Shown one piece after another: positions 1-7,694 of a stretch of 10,660 nt of DNA. The stretch spans positions 1-10,660 of the forward strand of contig DATLAN010000664.1 of NCBI GenBank assembly GCA_035527455.1, in the 5' to 3' direction. Source of the DNA: DATLAN01 sp035527455. GTDB lineage: Bacteria > Planctomycetota > Planctomycetia > Pirellulales > Thermoguttaceae. The translations under genes were made by a program, and so were the position numbers. The notes below the pieces were generated by a model. It ran no database searches. It worked only from the letters and a program-made list of their open reading frames with translations, and was not told where the DNA came from. Position 1 is the first letter of the stretch. The number at the start of each line of letters is the position of its first letter.

Positions 1-3000
1 GCCGTCCGCTTCGCTCGGCCACAATCCGTCGGGCGCGTAGTCCACTTCGTCGACCAGCAGCCAGGGGATCACCGGCGGATCGTCGGCCGTCGGTCCGTCG
101 GGACGCAGCAGCCGCAGCGTTTCGCCCGCGTTGTCCAACGCCCCGGCGTACGGCCCGAAAATCTGCACGTCCGCCGGCACGCCGTACTGCGCGCGAAACG
201 CGACCGGATCGCTCGGCACGACCAGCATCACCCCGCCGGGCGGAAGTTGCACGTCGCCGGGGAACGTGAAATCCAGCCCGGCGATCTTCCACGTGTTCGA
301 CGGATAGTCCGGATCGTACAGCCGCACGGTGTTGTGCGAGGCGTTGTACAGCTCGACGAACTCCTCGCCGCCGACGTCGGGCACCGGGTTGTACATGATC
401 TCGCTGATCACGACCGGGCCGACCCGCGAACCGGTGTTTTCACCCCCAAGGGTCACTTCGGCCATCGGGACCATCGGGTCGGCGGCGGTGGGCCAGCGGC
501 CGAACGATTCGCCGTTGGCCGCCGCGCCGAACTCGACGTGATCGACGAAACGCGTCAGGTTGCCGGCCGTGTCGGCCTCCATCAGCCACACGTCGTCGCC
601 CCGGGCACCATCGAGCGCGAAATCCTTCGCCCCCGGTCCGCCGAACTCCGACTCGCCGAACCGCAGCACGCCGACCTGGTCGTAATGGCCCTCGTAAAAC
701 GCGAGGTAACCTCCGGCGGGAATCGTCGTGCCGTCGGGGATGCGGAACTTCTTGTAGTCGCCGTTGAGCTGACTCGACTCCCATCCCCATTCGTCGCTGA
801 GGTACCAGCCGCCGACGTCGATCAGGCTGCCGGTCGGATTGTGCAGTTCGACGGTGTCGACCTGGGGATAGTCGGTGTGGGTGAGCACTTCGGTGATGAC
901 CACGCCGAGGTCGGCGGCCGGCACAGCGCCGGGCGTGCCGCCGTAGCGGCTGCTGGAACGCCACGCGGCGCCGTTTTCGTAATCGGCCGCGTCGGTGCCG
1001 GTCTGATCGACCAGTTCCAAGGCCGCCCCTTTCCCATCGGCCCGGCCAGGCCAACTGCCCGCGTCGTTGTAGCGGAAGTTGACGATATCCTGACCGTCGG
1101 CGGCCAGCAGCCGTAGCGTTTCGCCGTTGTTATCCAGCTTTCCGGTGAAGGTCCCGGCCACGTTGACTCCACTGCCGTACCGGGCAGAAAACGCATCGGT
1201 GTTTGCGACGACCACGACGCGCTCTTGCGGAGCGAGATAGTTCACCGTCCCGTCGTTGAAACTGAAAGTAATCCCCTCGGTGAATTGGACGTTGGTCAGA
1301 TCGATGACGGTGTTGCTGCTCGTGTTGAGCAGCTCGACGAACTCGAAATCGGACGCGGTAAAGTCCTCATCACCCGCCGGCTGCGTGTTCAGTTCCGCCT
1401 CGGTGGGATCGTACGGGTTGTAGTTGATCTCGGTGATCGCCAGATTCACGGCCGACGCCGGCGTGTGGATGTAGAACTGGGCCTCGTTCAAGGCGGACCA
1501 TTGGCCGCCGGAATGCGTGCGGGCTTTGATCAACTCGCTTTGCGCAATGGAAAGCGGCGTGCCGTCGTACAACACGGCCGACCCGGAAAAGCCGCCGCCG
1601 ACCGTGCGCGGATCGGTCCCGTCGGTGGTGTAGTAGATATCCGGCCCATCGGGATCCTGGACCAGGGTGCCGACGACGAGTTGGGGCAGGACGATCATGT
1701 CGCTGCTGCCGGTGTCCGTGTTGCACACGTGGATGGCCAGGACGTTGTGGTCCCCTTGGACCAGCTCGCCGATATGGTCGGAGATGTCGAAGTCCACGTA
1801 CCCGCCGGCCTCGTGGTTCGATCCGCCGGTGTTCCAACTCGGCGCTGCGGTGATATTGCGGCGTTCCACTTCCCGGCCGTTGATGTAGGCCACGAAGCCG
1901 TCGTCGTACTTCATTCGCAGGGTCAGTTTATCGACTTCGCCGAGGTCGTCGACGGTAAAAGGAATTCGCACGAGGATCGACGTGGCGCCGGCGACCACGT
2001 CGTGCGGCCGGACTTCCGTATTGATGATATTCTCATAACCGCTGTTGTTCTCGTAGCCGATGCCCGTGTCGCCGGCGGCCCACGAAGCATCGTTGAAACT
2101 CCAATAGTGCCACGTGGTGCCGAGCGAATCGTCGCCGGGCACGAGGTAGCGTGCCGGGGTGAACTCGGGCACGACGGTCGTATCTTCATAGACGCCTCCG
2201 CCGGTGACCACGGTCATCGTCAGGCCGAAGCCGGGATCGATCCGGCCGCCGTGCTGGCTGAGCCGGGGAGGCTCGACGGTCGGATACCAGCCCACCGCCC
2301 TGAGCTGGCCGATGACCGTGTTCGTTCGGCCTTGAAGCCAGTTTCTGACTTCATTGAGGTCGGTATACCAGTCGTCACGATCCATGGGCGGGTGCGTCTT
2401 GCGATCGCCCCATCGTGCCGACTCGGCGATGATGGCACTATCGAGCTGTTGGGCACGGGCGTTGATCTTGGCCAGGGCATTCTGGTCGGTCAACACGCCG
2501 TCGTTGAAGAAACGCTCGTACACGCGGTCGGCGAAACGGAGCACGTAATCGTCGTTGGCGCAGAGTTGTTCGTGGAGCCAGTGGGCGTTGAAGTACCTCA
2601 GTTCGGCCCGGCGGGTGTCGAGGCTGACCAGCGGCTCGACCATGTTGTTTTCGCCGGTCCCCAGGGAATGTTCGGAATCGTGCTCGAAGAACTTCCATCC
2701 GTCGGGTTCGGCCCGATTGTAGGCGGCGTAGTAGTTGTTGGGCCTGGGTGTGGTGTAGCGGGACCCCGGCCCGTCCCGATCACCGGTGTAATAGGTGATG
2801 ATCATGTAGTCGATGAGGTTGTCGACGTCGAGCAGTCTTTCGTAAGCCGGATTCCGCGTTCCGTCGGGGTTCATGCCTTGGGCGCGGAAGTAGTCCGCGT
2901 CGTTGCTGAATCCGTTGATGGTCGCTTGCCAGAGCCTCGTGTAGGCGTTCGTGTTGCCGTCGGTGGCGAAGATTTCGCGGTTGTCGTTCTGTTTGACGAC

Positions 3001-6000
3001 GTCGTAGTCTTCCGGATCGCCGCCGAAGTAAGAAGCGGCGTACCCGGCCTCGGACCGCTCCTGCGTTTGGTAGATTCCCCAATACTGGCCGTTGATGTAG
3101 AGGTGATAGTAGCGGCTGCGCGTATAGGGTTGTCCCATTTCGCCTTGCACGTCGCGAGAGAAGACTTCGCGAACCATCGTGTTGTTGTTCGGGCCGCCGA
3201 AGGCCCAGGAGTAGTTCTGCGAAGTCCTCAGATCGACGTTGTCGAAGCTGTCCGCGCCTTCATCGCCGAAGAGCGGATAGTCGAGCTTGCCGGCCCCGTA
3301 CTCGCCGCGGAAGAAGAACCGGAAGGCGTGTTTCGGGTTGCCGTCTTGACGGCTGTATCCTCCCCGGATCCGCAGGCCCATGTCGATCTGGAATCCCTCG
3401 TCGACCCCGTCGGGGAACCCGGGGCCCCGGGCGCCGGGTGGATAGATCAGTTCCAGCGAGGCCGGCCGTTCCCAATTGCGGCCGTCCTGATTGGCGTTGA
3501 CGTAAATGCCGATCGACGAACCGAACAGGTTGTCCACGCCGGTCACCACCGACATGCTGGGGATCGACGTCAGGGCGTCCTTCATCTGGGATTGCCAGGG
3601 CGAAACGTTCACGATGTCGGGGTCCATGCCGTAGTCGAGCACCTGGCCGTTGACGGAACCCGACGGCCATCCGAGCGGCGCCTGACCGCCGGGCGATTGC
3701 AGCAACACGTCGTCGAGGAAGAAGTAGGTCTGCGTGTCGAGGTTGGTGGAGATGTATCCGGTCTTGAACGCCGCGGCGCGGAGCACCGTGGTCGCGGCAA
3801 TCGGGATCGGGGCGGTGTAGACGGTTCCGGTGGTGGCGGTCGGCTCGCTTCCGTCCAGCGTATAGCGGATCTCGGCGGCGATCGTGTCGGTGGCGATCTC
3901 GACGTTCAGCGGCGCGTCGTAGAAGCCGCGATCGACGCTGAACCGCGTATCGGCCACGCGGCCCAGCGCGCCCTGCAGGTTGTCGTTGCCCGGCGTGGGC
4001 GAGGTCATGTACTGCGGGCCTTCCAGGTTGCTGGTGGCGATCAGCTCGGGCAGGATCAGCAAATCGCCGTCGGTCGCCTCGAAGTTCAAGCCGTGGATCG
4101 CCAGCACGTTCGTTTCCAGGGGCCGCAAGGCGTGCAGGTCGTCGCTGATGTCGATCTCTTCGACGACGATCGCCTGGGAATCGGGACGGGCGGCGGTGGC
4201 CGTCGAGTCGTACAGAAGCGGATCGGCCGGGTCCGGCGCGCCGCGCCGCGCGACTTCCACGCCGTTGAGATACGCGATGAACCCGTCGTCGTATTGCACG
4301 TTCAGCGTCAACACGTCGCACTGCGACGTATCGCCGACGAGAAACTCGACGCGCGTCCACAGCGAGGCGTTGACGCCCTGCACGGCCTCCGCCACGTCGG
4401 TTGCAACCAGGTCGTCGAAGTCGCCGTCGTCGCTGAAGCCGACGCCCGTCACCGCGGGAATGGTCCCCGGCACGAAGGGGACCGTCAGGCCGGGGTTCTG
4501 CGAGCCCTTGCTGGCGGCGGCCGGCAGCTCGAAGTCGCCGGAACTGTTGACGTCGGAGTTGCCGATGCGTGCCAGGGCCGGTTCCAGGACGGTCGCTTCC
4601 AGTTCCAGGCCCATCACGACGTCGCTGCTGCCGGAGTTGGTCTGATGCACTTCGACGGCGATCAGGTTGTCGCCGGCGACCAGGGCGTCGGTGGGGATCG
4701 TGAACGGACCTTCGTAGAAGGCGTTGCCGACCGCCCGATCCACGTAGAAGCCGTGAGTCACCTGATCGTTCGCGTTGATCGCCAGGCGGTAGACCTCCTG
4801 GCCGTTGATGTAGACGACGGCGCCGTCGTCGATCACGGTCCGCAGATCGAGTTGCGCGACGCTGGCCGGGTTGGCGTCCAGGGTGAAGTGGGAGCGGAAG
4901 TAGTAGGTGCTGGCACCGATCGTTAGCGGCGTATTCTTCGGCGCCGGCAGGCCCGAGCCTTCGACGTAGAGCAGCGCCGCTCCGCTGCCCCAAGTCGAGT
5001 CGTCGTAGCCCAACTCGCGCCACGCGGTGCCCAGGTTGGTGTTGGATTGTTCGTAGGACCAGACGTGCTCGATGTCGATCAGCGGCACTTGCCCCGCTCC
5101 GCCGGGAACCCCGGGCCCTTGCCACCGGTCGCCGACGGAGAGGTTGCCGAAGGGGCCGGCGCTGACGTCCAGCGAGGCGATTTCGGCTTCGCTGTATCCC
5201 CAGGCGACGAAGTCGACCACCTGTCCGGCGTCGTCGACGATCATGGCCCAGCCCGAGCCGGCGTCCCAGGAAATCTCGCTGCCCCAGTAGTGGTCGGCGG
5301 GATCGTCGGTCCGATAGAGAACTTCTCCGGCGGCGACCGAGTCGGGCAGGTTCCACACGACGCCGTGTGCGTCGTTGATATTCCCGGTGGAGGCGTCGTT
5401 GACGACGACGAACCAGCCGGAGGTATCGATGGCCTGATCCGAGACGTTCTGGATCTCGAGCCAGTCCGTCTCGCCCGTCTCCATCTCGGTGATGACCAAC
5501 CCCGTGGCTTCCAGCGTGATCGTGTCCGTCCAGGCCGAGTCGTCGTAGGCTTGTGCGGTCCAGGCCAGCACGTCCTCGTCGGCGGTCGGCACGTGATAGC
5601 TGACCGGTGCGCCGGGCGCGACGAGCTGTTCCCACAGCGTGGTGCTATCGGGCAGGCCGTAGGAGATGTCGCGCATCTGTTCGGGAAAGTCCCAGTAGGC
5701 GTGGGCCACGGTCAGGCCGTCGGGCATCACCAACGCCACGCTTTCCCCTTCGGCGTCGAGCGCGAAATTCGTGTGCAACTCCCCGGCCGGATCGGTCCGG
5801 TCCTTGCCCGACGCGTAGACGACCAGGTACTGCTGCGGGTTGATCAAGACCGCGGGGAACCGCCACTGCGTCAGGTCGTCGGCGTTGTCGGTCAGGCAGT
5901 AGTCTTTGAGGCTGATCGCGGCGCCGCTGGAATTGTAGATTTCGATCCAGTCCGAGAAACCGCCGTCGGCGTCGGCCCGGGTGGCGACGTTGTTGGCCAT

Positions 6001-6165
6001 GAACTCGCTGATCAACAGCGGGCCGGCCTCGAGGACCAGCCGCGGTTCGAGCGGTTCGAACGCCAGGCGGGCGTGGCGGCCATCGTTCGGCCCGGCCGCC
6101 GGCGACCGGGACCGAAAACGTGCCCTGCCGGCTGCGGCGAGGCTTCTGAAGAAGTGGCTTGACAT
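1..6165 (-). CDS. Giant LEPR-motif surface protein with lamin-tail, CotH kinase-like and chitobiase-C-like modules (3' end outside window)
   Basis: One open frame of 2055 codons without a stop, beginning ATG at 6165 and still open at base 1. Modules by residue: basic leader 1-35; FEPLEPRLVLEA at 36-47 (planctomycete LEPR motif); LTD 48-155 (DWIEIYNSS) and LTD 218-325 (DWLEIQNVS); beta-sandwich modules about 365-527 and 545-715; chitobiase-C-like 742-817 (IRYTLDGSEPT); CotH-like 865-1297; third beta-sandwich 1318-1500; chitobiase-C-like 1504-1565 (IYYTTDGTDP); LTDs about 1573-1750, 1754-1893 and 1913-2055+. Probably a cell-surface or secreted adhesive/structural protein; the CotH part may phosphorylate proteins. 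No hydrophobic signal peptide is visible. GGGGGA lies 5 nt before the ATG. An in-frame ATG at 6234 would add 23 residues and is the alternative start. The C-terminus (anchor or dockerin?) cannot be seen. Reading frame certain; function inferred. Confidence 0.93.
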   Translation of the reverse strand, partial: MSSHFFRSLAAAGRARFRSRSPAAGPNDGRHARLAFEPLEPRLVLEAGPLLISEFMANNVATRADADGGFSDWIEIYNSSGAAISLKDYCLTDNADDLTQWRFPAVLINPQQYLVVYASGKDRTDPAGELHTNFALDAEGESVALVMPDGLTVAHAYWDFPEQMRDISYGLPDSTTLWEQLVAPGAPVSYHVPTADEDVLAWTAQAYDDSAWTDTITLEATGLVITEMETGETDWLEIQNVSDQAIDTSGWFVVVNDASTGNINDAHGVVWNLPDSVAAGEVLYRTDDPADHYWGSEISWDAGSGWAMIVDDAGQVVDFVAWGYSEAEIASLDVSAGPFGNLSVGDRWQGPGVPGGAGQVPLIDIEHVWSYEQSNTNLGTAWRELGYDDSTWGSGAALLYVEGSGLPAPKNTPLTIGASTYYFRSHFTLDANPASVAQLDLRTVIDDGAVVYINGQEVYRLAINANDQVTHGFYVDRAVGNAFYEGPFTIPTDALVAGDNLIAVEVHQTNSGSSDVVMGLELEATVLEPALARIGNSDVNSSGDFELPAAASKGSQNPGLTVPFVPGTIPAVTGVGFSDDGDFDDLVATDVAEAVQGVNASLWTRVEFLVGDTSQCDVLTLNVQYDDGFIAYLNGVEVARRGAPDPADPLLYDSTATAARPDSQAIVVEEIDISDDLHALRPLETNVLAIHGLNFEATDGDLLILPELIATSNLEGPQYMTSPTPGNDNLQGALGRVADTRFSVDRGFYDAPLNVEIATDTIAAEIRYTLDGSEPTATTGTVYTAPIPIAATTVLRAAAFKTGYISTNLDTQTYFFLDDVLLQSPGGQAPLGWPSGSVNGQVLDYGMDPDIVNVSPWQSQMKDALTSIPSMSVVTGVDNLFGSSIGIYVNANQDGRNWERPASLELIYPPGARGPGFPDGVDEGFQIDMGLRIRGGYSRQDGNPKHAFRFFFRGEYGAGKLDYPLFGDEGADSFDNVDLRTSQNYSWAFGGPNNNTMVREVFSRDVQGEMGQPYTRSRYYHLYINGQYWGIYQTQERSEAGYAASYFGGDPEDYDVVKQNDNREIFATDGNTNAYTRLWQATINGFSNDADYFRAQGMNPDGTRNPAYERLLDVDNLIDYMIITYYTGDRDGPGSRYTTPRPNNYYAAYNRAEPDGWKFFEHDSEHSLGTGENNMVEPLVSLDTRRAELRYFNAHWLHEQLCANDDYVLRFADRVYERFFNDGVLTDQNALAKINARAQQLDSAIIAESARWGDRKTHPPMDRDDWYTDLNEVRNWLQGRTNTVIGQLRAVGWYPTVEPPRLSQHGGRIDPGFGLTMTVVTGGGVYEDTTVVPEFTPARYLVPGDDSLGTTWHYWSFNDASWAAGDTGIGYENNSGYENIINTEVRPHDVVAGATSILVRIPFTVDDLGEVDKLTLRMKYDDGFVAYINGREVERRNITAAPSWNTGGSNHEAGGYVDFDISDHIGELVQGDHNVLAIHVCNTDTGSSDMIVLPQLVVGTLVQDPDGPDIYYTTDGTDPRTVGGGFSGSAVLYDGTPLSIAQSELIKARTHSGGQWSALNEAQFYIHTPASAVNLAITEINYNPYDPTEAELNTQPAGDEDFTASDFEFVELLNTSSNTVIDLTNVQFTEGITFSFNDGTVNYLAPQERVVVVANTDAFSARYGSGVNVAGTFTGKLDNNGETLRLLAADGQDIVNFRYNDAGSWPGRADGKGAALELVDQTGTDAADYENGAAWRSSSRYGGTPGAVPAADLGVVITEVLTHTDYPQVDTVELHNPTGSLIDVGGWYLSDEWGWESSQLNGDYKKFRIPDGTTIPAGGYLAFYEGHYDQVGVLRFGESEFGGPGAKDFALDGARGDDVWLMEADTAGNLTRFVDHVEFGAAANGESFGRWPTAADPMVPMAEVTLGGENTGSRVGPVVISEIMYNPVPDVGGEEFVELYNASHNTVRLYDPDYPSNTWKIAGLDFTFPGDVQLPPGGVMLVVPSDPVAFRAQYGVPADVQIFGPYAGALDNAGETLRLLRPDGPTADDPPVIPWLLVDEVDYAPDGLWPSEADG
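1666..5073 (-). repeat. Three diverged copies of a beta-sandwich (galactose-binding-like) module in the giant protein
   Basis: Three segments share the same two landmarks. The first is DDG-x-x-x-Y-x-NG-x-EV: residues 446-458 (DDGAVVYINGQEV), 626 onward (DDGFIAYLNGVEVARR) and 1421 onward (DDGFVAYINGREVERR). The second, about 70-80 residues later, is N-[LV]-[LI]-A-[IV]: NLIAVEVHQTNSGSSD, NVLAIHGLN and NVLAIHVCNTDTGSSD. Copies 1 and 3 keep TxSGSSD-type endings; copy 2 is shortened there. Each copy lies at about 5073-4585, 4533-4021 and 2214-1666. This pattern is typical of jelly-roll modules beside CotH domains and probably has a binding or spacer role. The identity of the ligand, if any, is unknown. 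Confidence 0.75.
2275..3573 (-). other. CotH kinase-like domain within the giant protein (residues about 865-1297)
   Basis: Visible CotH-type blocks in order: SIPSMSVVTG at the start (about 867), LRIRGGYSRQ (931-940) followed by KHAFRFFF (945-952), MVREVFSRDVQ, YYHLYINGQYWGIYQTQER (from 1019), YFGGDPEDYDVVK, and WKFFEHDSEHSLG (1157-1169). These match the order LRIRG / K-x-R-F / NGxYxGxY-x-E-R / DYDVxK / acidic block known from CotH-family proteins, whose Bacillus member is a spore-coat protein kinase. The acidic block carries E1161 and D1163 as candidate metal ligands; which residues are catalytic was assigned by eye only. The domain is full length (about 430 residues) and sits between two beta-sandwich/chitobiase-C sets. 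LTD-CotH fusions are common in large bacterial secreted proteins. Kinase activity is inferred, not shown. Confidence 0.8.
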
Positions 6166-6170
6166 ATTCG

Positions 6171-6176
6171 TCCCCC
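6171..6176 (-). promoter_or_regulatory. Ribosome binding site deciding the start of the giant protein
   Basis: On the minus strand GGGGGA stands 5 nt before the ATG at 6165. The upstream in-frame ATG at 6234 has only a weaker GGCGGG. The site is purine-rich but not a perfect AGGAGG, so the start at 6165 is preferred rather than proven. Confidence 0.45.
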
Positions 6177-6258
6177 GGAGATCCGGATTCGCCTCACCGT
6201 GCACGCAGGGTCGGCTGAGAAGCCGTCCGAGCATCGGCCCGCCGTGTTGCCACCCCTT

Positions 6259-6287
6259 ATTATGCGGGAATTCTGTGCAGAATGCAA
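6259..6287 (-). promoter_or_regulatory. Candidate housekeeping promoter of the giant surface-protein gene
   Basis: On the minus strand TTGCAT (6287-6282) and CATAAT (6264-6259) are separated by exactly 17 bp, a good sigma70-type match. Transcription would begin near 6252, leaving a leader of about 87 nt to the ATG at 6165. The spacer holds the dyad ATTCTG-TG-CAGAAT listed separately. It has not been tested experimentally and was found by eye. Confidence 0.5.
6270..6283. promoter_or_regulatory. Perfect 14-bp dyad inside the promoter spacer, possible operator
   Basis: ATTCTGTGCAGAAT has 6-bp perfect arms around TG. It sits between the -35 and -10 hexamers of the minus-strand promoter, the placement expected of a repressor site, and overlaps the -35 by two bases. 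A dyad this short can occur by chance in 200 bp, so the call is tentative. Confidence 0.25.
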
Positions 6288-6315
6288 CGTTCTTGTCGCG
6301 AAGGCTTCGGGCAAC

Positions 6316-6344
6316 TGGAACTCGTTCCGCCTGCCGTGTATGAT
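6316..6344 (+). promoter_or_regulatory. Weak candidate promoter of the PQQ-like gene
   Basis: TATGAT at 6339-6344 is a good -10 hexamer. The sequence 17 bp upstream, TGGAAC (6316-6321), is a poor sigma70 -35, although GGAAC recalls ECF-type -35 elements. Start of transcription would be near 6351, about 28 nt before the GTG start. The -10 alone is the main support. Confidence 0.3.
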
Positions 6345-6378
6345 AGGCGGTGGTCCGGAAACCAGTTTGGAGGACGCC

Positions 6379-7671
6379 GTGGCTAAGTCGCCGACCAGCC
6401 TTATCTTGATGATCGTGCTTGCAGCCACGCTCGCCGCGGGAATGGAGAGCCGGGCCGAAAACTGGCCGCAGTTCCGCGGGCCGACCGGTTTGGGGATCAC
6501 CGGCGAAAAGGACCTGCCGATCACGTGGGGCGGTCCCGGCGGCGAAAACGTGGCCTGGAAGGCGCCGCTGGTCGGCCAGGGCCACGCCAGCCCGATCGTC
6601 TGGGGCGACCGCCTCCTGGTTTGCACGGCCCATTGGCCCGAGACCGTCAGCAGACGCGAGGAAGTGATCCCGGAGCATCACGTGCTCTGTTATTCGACCC
6701 TCGACGGGAAGCTGCTCTGGGATACGCTCGTGCCGCCGGGACCGTGGCTGCGCACCGACTTCCGCAGCGGGCCGGGCGGAGGATACGCCTGTCCCACGCC
6801 GGCGACCGACGGGCGGCTGGTTTACTGCGCGTTCGGCTCGTCGGTCCTGGCCGCGCTGGATTTCCAGGGGAAAATCGTCTGGCGAAAAGAGATCGTGCCC
6901 TACACGTTCGACGTCACGCTCGGCAGCAGTCCCGTCCTCTACCGAGACACGTTGATCCTGCTTTGTGCCATGGCCCGGCCGAGCGACTCGGCGATGATCG
7001 CGCTGGACAAGAGCAACGGCGCCGTGAAGTGGCAACAGTCGCTGCCGCAGACCGGCTTCGGCCATAGCACTCCCGTGCTGCTGCCGATCGGCGGCGCGAC
7101 CCAATTGGTTTTCGCCGCGTCCGGCGGCGGCCCGTCGCCCGAGGCCCTGCAGAGTCTCGATCCGGCCACGGGAGAACGTCTCTGGTGGTGCTGGGGGGCC
7201 GGTGATACCGTCTCGCCGGTCTACGGCGGCGGATTGATCTATTTCGACGGCGGACGGGGCGGCCCCGGCGTAGCCGTCGATCCGACGGGCAAGGGAGACG
7301 TCTCGAACACGCACATCCGCTGGCGGATCGACACGGTGCCCGAGGGAATCGGATCGCCCTTGATCGTGGACCGGCACGTCTACCGGCTCCATACGCCGGG
7401 CGTGCTGAAATGCTGGAGCCTTCAAGACGGCCGCCAGGTGTACGCCCAGCGGCTCGACGGCATCTCCACCACCTGGGCAAGCCCGATCGTCGACGCCGAC
7501 GGACGCATCTACTACGCCAACGCCGGCAAGAGCTTCGTGATCCGAAGCGGCCCGCAGTTCGAGTTGCTTTCGGTCAACGACTTGGGCGACGGGAACCACG
7601 CCTCGCCGGCCGTGGCCGCCGGCGGCATGTTCCTGGTCGGTATGAAGAACGTGTATTGCATTCGGAAGTAG
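6379..7671 (+). CDS. Exported PQQ-like beta-propeller protein (430 aa)
   Basis: Start chosen at GTG 6379 because GGAGG (6369-6373) precedes it by 5 nt and because it opens directly into a signal peptide: short polar start, hydrophobic run SLILMIVLAATLAAG (residues 7-21), and a likely cleavage after SRA (26). The mature protein begins ENWPQFRGPTGLG, the usual opening of planctomycete PQQ-like propellers. Blade-like repeats follow, each with an xG/L-x-W strand and a 'SPIV/TPAT/SPVL' strand: HASPIVWGDRLLV, DGKLLWDT, CPTPATDGRLVYC, FQGKIVWRKE, GSSPVLYRDTLIL, NGAVKWQQS, TGERLWWCW, GSPLIVDRHVYRL and ASPIVDADGRIYY. Likely periplasmic. The family includes BamB-type scaffold proteins and quinoprotein dehydrogenases; I see no dehydrogenase catalytic motif, so a scaffold or binding role is likelier. 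No cofactor binding is shown. TAG ends the gene 23 bp from the converging neighbour. Confidence 0.9.
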   Translation: MAKSPTSLILMIVLAATLAAGMESRAENWPQFRGPTGLGITGEKDLPITWGGPGGENVAWKAPLVGQGHASPIVWGDRLLVCTAHWPETVSRREEVIPEHHVLCYSTLDGKLLWDTLVPPGPWLRTDFRSGPGGGYACPTPATDGRLVYCAFGSSVLAALDFQGKIVWRKEIVPYTFDVTLGSSPVLYRDTLILLCAMARPSDSAMIALDKSNGAVKWQQSLPQTGFGHSTPVLLPIGGATQLVFAASGGGPSPEALQSLDPATGERLWWCWGAGDTVSPVYGGGLIYFDGGRGGPGVAVDPTGKGDVSNTHIRWRIDTVPEGIGSPLIVDRHVYRLHTPGVLKCWSLQDGRQVYAQRLDGISTTWASPIVDADGRIYYANAGKSFVIRSGPQFELLSVNDLGDGNHASPAVAAGGMFLVGMKNVYCIRK

Positions 7672-7672
7672 C

Positions 7673-7688
7673 GGCGGGAGAATCCGCC
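7673..7688. terminator. Small stem-loop between convergent genes, weak terminator candidate
   Basis: GGCGG (7673-7677) pairs with CCGCC (7684-7688) around a 6-nt loop in the 23-bp gap between the two stop codons. There is no T-run on either strand, so it is not a standard intrinsic terminator. Confidence 0.2.
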
Positions 7689-7694
7689 CTCAAC

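Noticed and set aside
1225..4926. Very long plus-strand open frame (1233 codons) opposite the giant gene.
   Set aside because: It is in exact codon register with the minus-strand gene, so its openness follows from the absence of CTA, TTA and TCA triplets opposite GC-rich codons. The translation has no recognisable domain, while the minus strand shows clear LTD and CotH motifs.
3260..5635. Minus-strand open frame of 791 codons rich in arginine.
   Set aside because: It is an out-of-frame reading of the giant gene. The arginine-rich, low-complexity product is typical of shifted GC-rich coding sequence.
5047..6162. Plus-strand open frame opposite the 5' part of the giant gene.
   Set aside because: Antisense shadow in codon register with the real gene; no ribosome site or domain.
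6199..6378. Longer N-terminus for the PQQ-like protein from ATG 6199.
   Set aside because: It would place the signal peptide about 60 residues inside the protein and overlaps both candidate promoters. GTG 6379 has GGAGG and leads directly into the signal peptide.
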